Shown here: positions 22,720-36,788 of the stretch, piece after piece
Layout: each line of letters begins with the position of its first letter
How positions within the stretch are numbered: the first letter of the stretch is position 1
Assembly (NCBI GenBank): GCA_009602725.1
Contig: WELB01000020.1
Coordinates: 146,944-193,631, forward strand
Reading direction: 5' to 3'
Origin: Spirogloea muscicola
Lineage: Eukaryota; Streptophyta; Zygnematophyceae; Spirogloeales; Spirogloeaceae
Length of the DNA stretch: 46,688 nucleotides
The notes under the pieces: generated by a model
Seen by the model: only the letters and a program-made list of their open reading frames with translations
Databases searched by the model: none
Told to the model about the DNA's origin: nothing
Translations under genes and position numbers: made by a program

Positions 22720-22970
22720 CAGGACAGGGGCCACTTCTTCTTGGGAGAAGAAGTGGCTCCCCTGATGGGGGCAAGGGCTGTGCATCGTCTCTGTGTTCTG
22801 CAGTGTTTTGTAGTATAGTCCTTTTTCCGGCTCCTCTTTCTTTGGCTTTGGACATTGTCCATTCTTTTTTGGGCTGGCTTTGCCAGCCCCTCTTCTATAT
22901 GGGCGCGCACTTCTTCTTGTGAGAAGCCAGCCCGAAAAATTTGACAAGGTTCGAAGGGGCCAGAGTCGCT
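22720..22970. repeat. Opposed dispersed repeat copies, hairpin-forming
   Basis: 22730-22757 is a perfect 12-bp inverted repeat (GCCACTTCTTCT / AGAAGAAGTGGC, loop TGGG), where two 3' flanks meet. From 22850 a plus-strand core, GGGCTGGCTTTGCCAGCCCC, is followed by GCGCACTTCTTCTTG and then by a minus-strand core, GAGAAGCCAGCCCGAAAAA. Confidence 0.75.
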
Positions 22971-22984
22971 AGCTCTGAACCAAG

Positions 22985-23335
22985 GAAGGATTAATCACTC
23001 AATAACAACAAGTGAGTAGTCTCGAATCCGACAGAACAGCTGGCGGAAGACAATCCCCCGGACGAAAGCCAGAGGCAGCAGCGAGAAGCACGGCCGGCAC
23101 GCAGGTGCAAAGTGTGGGCTCATGGACAGCTGGAGTAAAATGTATAGCTGCTTTGTTTCTTGTTGTGCTTGTTTTCTTAGCACTTCCCCTGGCCCCCTTC
23201 TCGTACTTTTTCCCTCTTTTTTGGGCTGGCTTTTCCAGCCCCTCAATGGGCGAGCCCTTTCTTTGGCTTTGGACATTGTCCATTCTTATTTGGGCTGGCT
23301 TTGCCAGCCCCTCTTCTCTATGGGCAGGGACACGG
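22985..23335. repeat. Dispersed repeat copies: one minus module, two plus cores
   Basis: 22985-23120 read on the minus strand repeats the GC-rich 5' module (TTGCACCTGCGTGCCGGCCG...). Then two plus-strand cores, GGGCTGGCTTTTCCAGCCCC (about 23223) and GGGCTGGCTTTGCCAGCCCC (about 23292), lie 70 bases apart. Confidence 0.7.
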
Positions 23336-24096
23336 CTAGTAGTTGGGAGAGGCCAGCCCAGCGCTGAAACGCTGAAGCTAGTACACGTGGCATCCACAGG
23401 AGGGGCGGGGGTGCTGTGAATGGCCAGCCCAGCAAGACTGGACAAGACACACAAGTGCCGACAGGCGCCAAAACCACATAGCTTTGCCAGAGGCTACAGC
23501 GAATGGGAGCTGTGTAACCCCGAGTCAGCAGGCGCAAGTCGGAGTAAGTTGCAGCTGGGAAAGAGTCACCCCTACGAAACTTGGACGCAGCAGCCAACGC
23601 ACGGCCTGGGCAAGCTAGAATGAGGCAGAGAGCGGTACGTGGAGTATGTGGGCAAGCGAACCCGGCGGCATCTCATGTGGGCAGCTCACCTTGCTGTCTC
23701 TGACAAAGAGTGATGGCCCGGCGCAAGTTGCTGCGGGAGGTCCAGCCACCGGCCAAAGAAGAAAGCGCGGCCAGATTGACTGGTGGCTGTGAGAGGCCAG
23801 CCCAAAGGAATGGACAAAGTCTGAAGGAGCTGGATGGAGCAGAAAGCAAGATACTAAGTGCTAAGGCGGCAGCAAGGGGACTCTCAGTGATCTCTTGTCA
23901 GTAGATGCAAATCAGAATAGCTAGCAGGCGGATAGACGTCGCCCTGACGGAAGCTGGAGGCTGCAGCCAAAGCGCGGCCTGCGCGCAAGTGAACTGCGAA
24001 GGCAAGGGACCGCTGCAAAGAAATGGTCAAGCACATCCGGAAGACTTGAGCGAGGGACCCGGCGACATTGAAGCCAGGCTGCTCGCTCTGCTACCC
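23336..24096 (-). repeat. Serial minus-strand dispersed repeat copies
   Basis: Two or three copies in a row: AGAGGCCAGCCCAG (about 23350), GAATGGCCAGCCCAGC (about 23417), ACATAGCTTTGCCAGAGGCT (about 23475), GAGAGGCCAGCCCAAAGGAA (about 23790) and a GACGTCGCCCTGACGGAAGC module (about 23935). The last also occurs at 12083. Confidence 0.65.
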
Positions 24097-24270
24097 ATGG
24101 CGGCGGGCCACGGCACGCCGCGCAAGATGGTGAAGAAGGTCAAGCCATTTTGTCCCGAAAGCTCCGTGTACGTCGACGGCAAGTGGGACAAACTCGTCTC
24201 CCACTGGGTGGTCCGAGTATTTCCATTCCTTGACGCCCGCCGCTTGTCCAGCCACCGGCCAGAGGAGTAA
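24097..24270 (+). other. Small open frame of 57 codons between repeats
   Basis: CCCATGG start at 24097. The product contains VYVDGKWDKLVSHWVVR followed by FPFLDARRL. It differs in character from the repeat sequence on both sides, and its composition is protein-like. No family recognised. It may be an exon of an unknown gene, a relic captured by the repeats, or chance. Confidence 0.2.
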
Positions 24271-25385
24271 GCTCTCCCAAAGACATTGCTCGCCAATAGA
24301 GAAGAGGGGCTGGGAAAGGCCAGCCCAAACAGAATGGACAAGATCCAAAGAGCCCGAAGGTGCCGGAAAGAAAAACTACACAGCTAGACACGAGGCAACG
24401 CAGATGGAAATGTTGTACCCACGAGTGAGCAGCAGCCAGTCCGAAGGTGGTGAGGGCTGTGAAAAGCCAGCCCAGAAAGGAGGGACAGGGTCCAAAGGCT
24501 CAGAAGGCGCTTGATCAGGAGGAGGCATTAGGTTAGCGTGCCCCTCCCCTTGCTATTATCCCTGGGAGATGCACGATGTGAGGATGTGCTTCCGGCCTTA
24601 TATGGGCTTGCCGGTAGCGAGCCATTGCCGCCTCTCAGCCTGTCTGCAGCAATCTCTGGCTCATGCTACTTCACCCGCGAGCAGGGGCGAGCTTCTAGTT
24701 GGTGGCGGAGGAAGACAACAGCTCTCTCCAATATAAGGCAGGGGCTGTGAAAGGCCAGTCCAAAAAGAATGAACAAGGTCCAAAGCGCAAAGGGCGCCAA
24801 AACCACACAGCTATGCAAGAGACTGCAGAGAATGGGAGCTTAACAACCCGGAGTCAGTAGCCGCGAGTCGGAGTGACTTGCAGCTGGAAAAGAGGCTTGC
24901 TATCTGCCAGCCGTCCGTTGAATGGGGCATTGATCGATGATCTCTACGTGCTGACCTGTGATCACTGAGCAGCAGGTGGCTTGGACCTGTTGACGTGCTT
25001 GCCATGGAAAGACCTGTTTCGTGTTTCCCTTTGTATTTGGCCGCTCAAACCTCTATTAGCAACAGCTCAACTTCAAGGCAGGCTGTGAAGAAGAGCCTAG
25101 AAAGAATGGACAGGGGTCCCCCTTTAGCCAGCTCGTTACCCAGTTAACAGGTCATTTGTAAGGCTAGAATTGGCCTCCCTTTCAATTTCATGCGCACCGC
25201 GCGCCTTCTCTCACATTGTCCATGAGCAGAAAGGGCGCCGAAGCCACACAGCTATGCACGGGACTACAGCGGAGGGAGGGAAGGCGCGCGGAGCGCATGA
25301 AATCAGAGGGAGGCCAATTCAAGCCGACACATTGGTCAGGGAAGGGGAGCTTGGTATCCCGGAGTTCAGCGGCACCAAGCTCCAT
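24271..25385 (-). repeat. Minus-strand dispersed repeat copies up to PDCD5
   Basis: Cores at about 24303 (GGGGCTGGGAAAGGCCAGCCC), 24450 (GGGCTGTGAAAAGCCAGCCC) and 24747 (GGGGCTGTGAAAGGCCAG). ACCACACAGCTATGCAAGAG modules lie near 24380, 24802 and 25245. 24920-25060 carries the CTCTACGTGCTGACC / GTTGACGTGCTTGCC / TTTGTATTTGGCC module also found inside a CAS intron. No gene in this stretch. Confidence 0.65.
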
Positions 25386-25685
25386 AACGCGGTCCCCACT
25401 TCTCCACCTCGGAACCCGCAGCGGCAGAGCCCCCTGGCGAGTCCCCGCCCGACTCGGGCCCCGACCTCGGTGTTCCTTGCCCCCCCGCCACTGCTGCTCC
25501 TCTCGCCCCCGCCGCGTCTGCGCCTGCTCGACCCCCCCTGCCCTCTGCATGGTGCCCCCCCGCCCCGCGATGCCTTGCCTCCGGCCCGCGCGACCGTCTG
25601 GCTGCGTGTCGCGTCGCGTTGCTCTCTCCCGCCAGCGCGCAGTGCCGCCGACAGCCCTTCGCCTACTTGCGACCGCTTCCCACTC

Positions 25686-27396
25686 ATGTCCTCCGTCTCC
25701 TCCCCGGTACCCTCACCCAAGCCCTCCTGCTTCGCCGCCCCATCGGCTCTGCCCCAGGATGACCCGGAGCTTCAAGCGCTGCGCCAGAAGCGTATGCAGG
25801 AGCTGCTGGCCCAGCGAGGGGGCGGCAACGCCGTGGGCCAGGCACGACCTCTCACGCCACCCTCGACCTGCTCGCCAAGGACTGCTGCAGGCGGAGTCGC
25901 TCCTAGGCCGTACTTAGCAGTGATGCTGCCCAGCAATGACCAACCTCCGACAGCTCGCTCGCTGATATTGCCAGTCAAAGTCCCCATCCAACACTGTCAC
26001 CTGCTCCCGCCGTCTGACGCTTGCCTCTCATGGGCTTCTTGAGTGTTCAGGGGGGCCAGCCACAGTCTCGGGAGGATCAGCTAGCGCAGGAGGACCAGCG
26101 AAGGTTCAGGCTTTCACCCTCCACCTTGACTAGTAGCTGCAGTAGGCAGCCCGATGAACGAGGATCACTGGCATAGATTGTTCAGAGTGTCGGGACTCAC
26201 AGGTTCCTTGGGCCCAGACCTCTTAGGCCCTGCAGCTTAACGCCTCACCCCAGATGATAGTGTTGGAGTTACGGGGAGCAGCCACAGCAGCCACTGTTTG
26301 ATCAATCTGTGTCGGCACCTCATTCTTGCGAATGCGTTCAAGTGTTGTGCTGGTGCACCTGCAATAAGCTGACGTGTGTGGTGCTTGTCTGAAGGTCAGG
26401 GAGGCAGAGGAGCGAAGGGCGATGATGCTGGCTCGTGTCCTCTCCCCCGCTGCACGAGAACGTTGTGAGCAACTCAGTGCCCTGCTCGGTCCTCTTTTTC
26501 TCAGTCAGCCCTCAGGAGATTGTATTACCAGGTGTTTTGTGGGTTTTGGGTTTTCAAGGTTTTAGGCCTTTGCAGGGGTTTGCCTGACATTCCCTATAAT
26601 GGCATAGGGCCTAGCGCTTGGGATCAGGCTCAAAGCCAGCTGCCCAAGCGCTGAGACTAGACTATGGAGCTGGTTTAGCAAAGATGCAATGGATCAAGGC
26701 AGCAGTTGATGGATGGAGCAGCCGTACTTTATAATTCAGAGCATATGTGCAGGTGGCCAGAGGCATGGGGCGTGATGGACCCAAGCTTAGGGCTCGACCC
26801 TAGATGACATTGTACTATTGGAGCACTACTGGCACAATCTCCATAAGCTAGCTGTCTCCGCTGCAGGGGGCTCAGTGTCCTACCTGGTAGTGAGATGCAG
26901 TATTGGTACAGCTCTTGCTGATATGCTTCAGTGTTCTCTGTGCTTGTTTGTTTGTGCTAGTGGCACGAATTGCGTTGGTGAAGCCTGACAAGGCACGGGG
27001 AGTTGAGGACCTTATCCTGCGAAGTGCACAGATGGGTCAGATTGCTGAGAAGGTGACACCATGCAGGGACGCAGACCATGCGCTGGTCTGCAAGCCGCGG
27101 TTTTAGTGGTATTCCCATATGGAGTGAGCCTAGTTGGTCTGAGGCTTGCTCATTTCGATTGCGCATGAGTCCATGACCACATAGGTGAGTGAGGAGCGAC
27201 TGATCTCGCTCTTGGAGCAAATAAACGAGCAGACACAGCGCACCACCAAAGTGACGGTATGTTCTGCCCCATGTCACCCCATTGGCAGCATGTTTCAGCG
27301 TAGTCAGCTTTGCCAGTCATGCTAGTGCTGGATTTTGCCTCATCAATAACACATGCCTACTTGCAGATACAACGGCGTCGCTTTGATGATGATTGA
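25686..27396 (+). CDS. PDCD5: Programmed cell death protein 5 homologue (6 exons)
   Basis: Exons 25686-25832, 26051-26103, 26400-26464, 26961-27052, 27185-27256 and 27367-27396 join in phase to 152 aa. Residues 1-24 are a Ser/Pro-rich N-terminal extension. Then come the family pattern DPELQALRQKRMQELLAQR, a Gln/Glu-rich helix (REDQLAQEDQRREAEERR), MLARVLSPAARERLARIALV, KPDKARGVEDLILRSAQMGQ, and EERLISLLEQINEQTQRTTK, ending in IQRRRFDDD. PDCD5 is a small triple-helix DNA/chaperonin-binding protein conserved from archaea to plants and linked to cell death and CCT function. The donor of exon 1 (GTGGGC) is weak and the exact exon-1 end is the least certain point. The start is the first in-frame ATG that gives a sensible length; an open frame continues upstream without homology. 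Confidence 0.92.
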
Positions 27397-28416
27397 AAGC
27401 GCAAGGAGGCTTTGAACTGAGCAAAGGCAGATCATGGGGCCCATGGATGGCAGCCTAAAGATCTAGAGGCCTCTTGGGCGCTTGACCCTGGCGTTCACTG
27501 TGGCTAGAGACAGGCAGCCCCATTTGATCACAAGCGACGGCCGGGCGGTTCACATCTCTGTCTAGGTGGCTCTCTGACAGCTGGCCTGCTCAGGAAGTTC
27601 AAGCTTCACAACTGGGGGCTGGTGTATGTGCCAAGGGAGATGTTACTCTCTCACGGATGTAGCCAGTGGACTGGCCAATAGTTGGTCAAGGACGGGGGCC
27701 CTTGGAAGCCGGGTAGACCTTTCTGCAGCTGACCGTTTGAGCTCAGGGCAAAGCTGGCCTGTGGTCTGTGCGAGAGTGCTCAATGTGCACCTCGCAGATG
27801 CTAAGAGTGCGGTGCAGACGCCCCTAGCGTCCACACTGCTTGTGTCCTGGCAGGTGCATCAAGTGGCTGCATTCTGCAGTGAGGCCTGCGCTTGGTGCCT
27901 TTTGCCGGGCTCTTGGGCTCATGGACAAGCCTTAAACGGCGACCTAAACTGCCTGGCAGAGAGCACGGGTGTGAAGGCAGCAGAATGGTGCAGACAGAAG
28001 CGGGGGCACGTTCACTGAAGGAGTTGTGAAGGGATGTGAAGTGGCATGTCCTTCATCAGACCCGGGCTGGGGGGGGGAAGAGGGGAAGGGGTTTACCTAA
28101 AGAGCACGTGGAAGTGGGAGCAGCCTGACGAAGAAGGTGGACCTCCGCTGGCCATGATCAAGCAGCAGTTGTGAAGGCCAGCCAAGTGTGAGCGAGCGTC
28201 GGTGATCAGAAGGAGCTGGAGTCTCGGGCCAGGGACGGCCGCGCAGTAACCCCTTGTCAGCAAGAGCTTGGACGTTATGAGATGGGGGAGCAGAGCAATG
28301 GATGCGAGAGACGAGTGCTTGATCCCAATCGGCATTGGAGGCAACGTGAGAGCTTGACGGCCCGTGAAGGGCATCGGCAGCCGGGCCCGGGCCGCGGTGC
28401 GTAGAGTGAGCGCCAA
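27397..28416. other. PDCD5-GLO2 intergenic region
   Basis: About 1 kb with the PDCD5 3' UTR and the GLO2 promoter. The largest frame (27626-28018) shows no domain or codon signal. Nothing else recognised. Confidence 0.5.
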
Positions 28417-30327
28417 GTGGCGGCGGCGGCATGCCCGCGGCGGCACCGGGCCTGGCCCTGGGCGCCGGCGCCGCGCGCAGCCTGCTNGCCGCCCGCCCTC
28501 CACAGCCACCCGGCCCGCCCTCTGGCGGCGGCCGCCACCGCCGCGCACGCCTCCTCGCCCAAACCCAGCTCGCTCCAGATCCACCTGGTGAGCTATGCCA
28601 CTGCTGCTCACTCGCAAGGCGCTGGCTCTGCTGCCTGCTGGCGGGCCTGAAGCACGCTGCAATGCCAGCAAGTTCGCGCACCCGTGACCTCCCATTCACT
28701 TGCCCAAGACACCCACGAGTTGCCTCAGCAGTTCGATCGGCGTGCGCCGCTGCAGGTGCCGTGCCTGAGCGACAACTACGCCTACCTGCTGCACGACGAG
28801 GCGGCGGGGGTGACGGGCATCGTCGACCCCTCCGAGCCAGGGCCTGTGGAGCGCGCGCTGCAGCAGCGCGGCCTGCCGCTCCACTTCATCCTCAACACGC
28901 ACCACCACCACGACCACACCGGCGGCAACCTCCACCTCAAGCGTGCGCACGGCGCCCAGGTGGGAGGTGCCCCTCGTGTGCTTGCCTGGTCTCCTCGGCA
29001 GTCGACCAGCTCGCGACAACGATTCCTGGTCTCCTCCCTTGCCAGCTGCGGCGTGCAGTTGCTCGACGATGCAGGTTCGGCCTCATACTCTGCTCCTCTC
29101 AACCTTCATTCCCGTGGCGCCCTCTGGTGGTTGCCCTTAGGTGGTCGGTCCAGCCGCAGACCGGGGGAGGATACCCGGCATTGACATAGCTCTGGCCGAG
29201 GGCGATGCATGGCACTTCGGCAGCCACATGGTGCACGTTTTCGACACGCCGGGCCACACACGCGGTGGGCTGCTGCTGCCCCTGCCACGTTCTTGTTGCG
29301 CCACCATGCGGCAGCCAGTCTGACTGGGGATGGCAGTGGCTTGCGACCTGCTTCCATGCTCAGCCGAACCTGCAGGCACTCACTGCTCCACCTGGGTGCA
29401 GGGCACATAAGCTTCTACTTCCCAGATGACAAGGCGGTGTTCACGGGCGACACTCTTTTCTCCCTCGGCTGCGGCCGCCTGTTTGAAGGCACGCCACAGC
29501 AGGTTCGAATGAGGATTAGGCCATGCTCCGACAGCCCCTTGGACATCATGCGCAGCTCGCTCTGGGTCATTGACAAACTCAGTGATGGGGCCCTACCTTA
29601 CCTGCTGATGTCTTCTCGATTTGAGCAGTTGTGGTCATCGCTGTCGAAGCTGGCAGGCCTGCCAGATGACACACGCATCTTCTGTGGTCATGAGTATACC
29701 CAGGTCAGCCTTCCACTGCTTATGGGAACACAACTCCAAACAAGCAGACTGCTATCTCAAATGCTGCTACCGCATAGTCAATGCTGCTTGTCCCTATTGA
29801 GTGTTTTGCTGCCGGCCTGGACGATGCCCAATCAGATGCGACATGAAGATTGAAAAGAAGCATGATATTCGATCTTGGACGCTCACCTGCCCACTAGCAT
29901 GCACCCTGCTTCTGACTGCTTCTGAGCATCCGTCCTTACTGCTGCTAAGACAGTCGAATGCAAAATTTGCAATGGGATTGGAGCCTGGCAATGAGGACTT
30001 GGTTGCCAGAGTGGAACAAATCTATCATCTACGAAAGCAAGGCCTACCAACGGTACATCACACCTGGCCCACGCTTGAGCCTCTCCCACATCTTTCTTGA
30101 TGCAGCAAATGTTAATATCTGATTGATTATCATCAATACCAGCTGAACGGTCCAAGTGAGGCTCACTGTAAGCTGTGCAGATTCCAAGCACTATGGGAGA
30201 GGAGAAGGCAGTAAATCCATTCTTGAGGCCATTCAGTGCTGAAATCAAGCGAGCCCTCTCTCTTTCTCAGACAGCGAGCAACGTGGATGCTTTTGCAGCC
30301 GTGCGTCGAGCCAAAGATAGGGCGTAG
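28417..30327 (+). CDS. GLO2: Glyoxalase II (hydroxyacylglutathione hydrolase), organellar (7 exons)
   Basis: Hydrolyses S-D-lactoylglutathione to D-lactate and glutathione in methylglyoxal detoxification. Exons 28417-28587, 28756-28959, 29141-29264, 29402-29502, 29629-29703, 29954-30052 and 30181-30327 join to about 306 aa. The first 50 residues are Ala/Arg/Pro/Ser-rich, consistent with mitochondrial or plastid import. The domain opens [20 protein letters not shown]. The metallo-beta-lactamase metal motif is [11 protein letters not shown]. Later ligands lie in [28 protein letters not shown] and IFCGHEYT. The C-terminal substrate-binding domain reads [20 protein letters not shown], then [16 protein letters not shown], and ends RRAKDRA. 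One N at 28487 falls in the presequence. It converges with DapDC, with 248 bases between the stop codons. Confidence 0.95.
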
Positions 30328-30575
30328 ATCTGAGTGCTACTCGCTGACCTTTGCCATGAGACAGATAGACCCGGCCAAATTTGCTCGCTATAATCAAACG
30401 CATAGGCATTACTAGGCAAAGCACTTTGTGCTGCCCTGCCAAAGAATACATGATCAGCTAGATGTTGTCTGACTGAACGATGTGATGACTGGTTCGTTGA
30501 TGGACTTAATCTCGAGCAGTCAGGTCACTGTCCATCCAGAATGCTTGAGAGAACAACCTTCACTGCTTCTGCTGC

Positions 30576-34555
<3,980 letters not shown>

Positions 34556-34794
34556 GGTGCGGCCGCCGGGGTTTAAGGAACAGAGTGTGTATTGAGTAGT
34601 ACTGAGTGAGAATGCGGCTGCTGATAGTAACAGAGCGGCTTTGAGAGCCAGCCAGATGCATACAGGTGCTCTTGACGGAGCCACCAGGCTAGGCAGACAG
34701 GGCGACGTCTTTCCGCCTGCTGGCGATTCAGATTTGCATCTACTGACTAGAGGTTACTGAGAGTCCGCTTGCTGCTGTCTCAGTCCTTAGCACT

Positions 34795-35015
34795 CGAGAA
34801 GAAGGGCTCGCCCATTGAGGATAAGGGGCTGGAAAAAGCCAGCCCAGAAAAGAATGAACGAAGGACGAGAAGGGGCCAGGGAAAGTACAAAGGAGCACTG
34901 CGGCTCCTTGTCCATTATTTTTTGGGCTGGCTTTGCCAGCCCCTCTTCTCTATGGGAGCGCACTTCTCTCTTTCAGACCTTGTCCATTCCTTTGGGCTGG
35001 CCTCTCCCACAAGCA
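34795..35015. repeat. Head-to-head pair of dispersed repeat cores
   Basis: A minus-strand core (GGGGCTGGAAAAAGCCAGCCC, about 34827-34847) with its GGGCTCGCCCATTGAGG flank is followed by a plus-strand core (GGGCTGGCTTTGCCAGCCCC, about 34922-34941) with flank CTCTATGGGAGCGCACTTC. A third core, TTTGGGCTGGCCTCTCCC, lies at about 34990. Confidence 0.75.
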
Positions 35016-36329
35016 GCTGACATAAGGAAAGCATTAGCCCTTCTGCAAAGACTTATACATCGAAATCGCCAGCAACGTCCAGAGTCGCAGTCAAGAAGCT
35101 CAGCTGAGTTGCAACTGTGAGCTAGCTCGATGCCACTGACGTACACACAGCGGAGCCCGGGCTCGCGGGAGGGTGTGGAACAAGCGAGACGTGGCCAAGG
35201 AACATCAATTGAGCCTCTCAAAAACCTGCAGAGCGGCCATGGTCTTGTGAGGCGATGTAGTGAACCCTCGGCCCCCATGCCATAACTGGGTGCTGCATCT
35301 CCAACAGGAGGGCACTGACTTGCCCATCGGCCAGGATCACAGCATGCACCAGCAGACGTGTGCATCAACGGCCAAAGAAAATCCAGCTTTGAATGACTGA
35401 TTGCTCCGGAGGTTGTTGCGCACGACGGGGGCAGCAAGGAGGGCGCATCGCGTGTCCAGTAAATTAAGAGAGGTTCCCTTGGCAAGACTCTTGCAAAACT
35501 GTAGCCGAGGTGCGACAGGGTGTTCAGTGAAAGCGCCTCCGTGCTATTGAGTGTGGTCGTATGGTGAATCAGCGATGTGAACCAGCATAATCAATGGGTA
35601 ACCATCTGACTCAGCCGTGGGTACGCTCCTTGTGAGTGAGGGGTGGCCCGGCACATCGGGTTTAGCCCGCCTCCGAGGCGACCGCGCTGCTGCCCCGTGC
35701 GCCCTAGCTGTGGCTGCCTCTCACCTCAAATGTGGACGGAGCCCATGCTAGTCGGACCTGTTTGCTGCAGGCGAAGCCTGTGCTAGTCTGTTTATGCCGC
35801 AGTAGGCGATCTGAGTCAGTACCGCCAAGACGGGGGCGTTCTGCTGTTTCCGTGTAGAGGGGCGGCATACGCCCTAGCTGAGGATGTAACTGGAGAAGAC
35901 GGGTGGGGTGCATGTCGAACGCACCCAAGAGGTGCACCATCAAGAGTGGCCAGCTCTGAGACCTCAGCACACCGTACAAACTGCTACTGCTTTCACCACT
36001 GAAGGGATCAGAGACTGGCTTCAAAGTCACTGTGCGACTGTGCGACGCCTGCTCCGGCATCGAGGGCGCCCTGTGAGACGCTCAGCCGGCCAGCCGCCGA
36101 TCGATTACGGCGGGCGAGCCCTCGCTGAGCCCGCCGCCGCCGCCACCCCGGCCGACGAGGGCGTTCAACTGACGGGCGACGGCGGCGGCAGCGGCAACGG
36201 CGGCGGCGGCGTCGGCGGTGGCGATGGNCGGCGGCGGCGGCGGCGGCGGCGGCGCACTCCGAGTGGCTTGGTCAACGGAGCCTCTCCCAGCCACCAGCTA
36301 ATCTGGCCGCGCTTGCTCTTAATTAGGGA
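35016..36329. other. Unassigned region upstream of lysA and the unknown plus-strand gene
   Basis: No gene recognised; the long minus frame at 34973-35485 overlaps repeat sequence and lacks motifs. An impure (GGC/CGG)n tract with one N (36228) occupies about 36178-36256. Confidence 0.5.
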
Positions 36330-36570
36330 TGGCTTCTCACAGCCCTTGGCCCCATTGGGAGAGCCACTTCTTCTTCGATGGAGGACCCGAGTGGCGTAGT
36401 GGCGTAGTACCAAGGTGTCAAGAGAGAAGTGCTCGCCCATAGAGAAGAAGAAGTGGCTCTCCCAAAGGGGGCACGGGCTGTGAGAAGCCAGCCCGAAAAG
36501 AATTGACAAGGAATTGACAAGGAGAAGAGAGGCCAGCCCAAAGAGAGGAGGGGCAGTGTCCAAAGCTGTG
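36330..36570. repeat. Opposed dispersed repeat copies
   Basis: Plus: GGCTTCTCACAGCCCTTGGC, CCATTGGGAGAGCCACTTC (36330-36380). Minus: AGTGGCTCTCCC, GGCACGGGCTGTGAGAAGCC (about 36450-36490), then a duplicated AAGGAATTGACAAGGAGAAG and GAGGCCAGCCCAAAGAG. The two arms are complementary over the flank plus core and could form one long hairpin. Confidence 0.75.
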
Positions 36571-36788
36571 GAGTGGCCCCCAGCCAAGTGCACGGAGTCC
36601 GCCCGTCGGCACATGCATTCCCCCCGTCGCCCCTGGAGCCTGGTCCACGCCGTCCCCCGGCGCGTGCCGCCACAGCCGCCCGCCGCGCTCCGGCGCTCCG
36701 CGAGCCCCATCGCCGCCGGCACCAGCTCCTTCTCCTCGGTGGCGCCACGCGGGGGCGGCCCTGCGGTAGCCCCTCATGAGGCCTTCCC

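Noticed and set aside
21348-22947. Very long open frames (370-520 codons) on both strands
   Set aside because: They exist only because N bases contain no stop codons; the gap carries no information.
25170-26042. 290-codon plus frame covering the PDCD5 first exon
   Set aside because: Only its 25686-25832 part matches PDCD5; the rest is repeat-derived or intron read-through with no motifs.
28431-29189. 252-codon plus frame over GLO2 exons 1-2
   Set aside because: Wrong frame: it crosses two introns and lacks the metallo-beta-lactamase motif, which is read in another frame.
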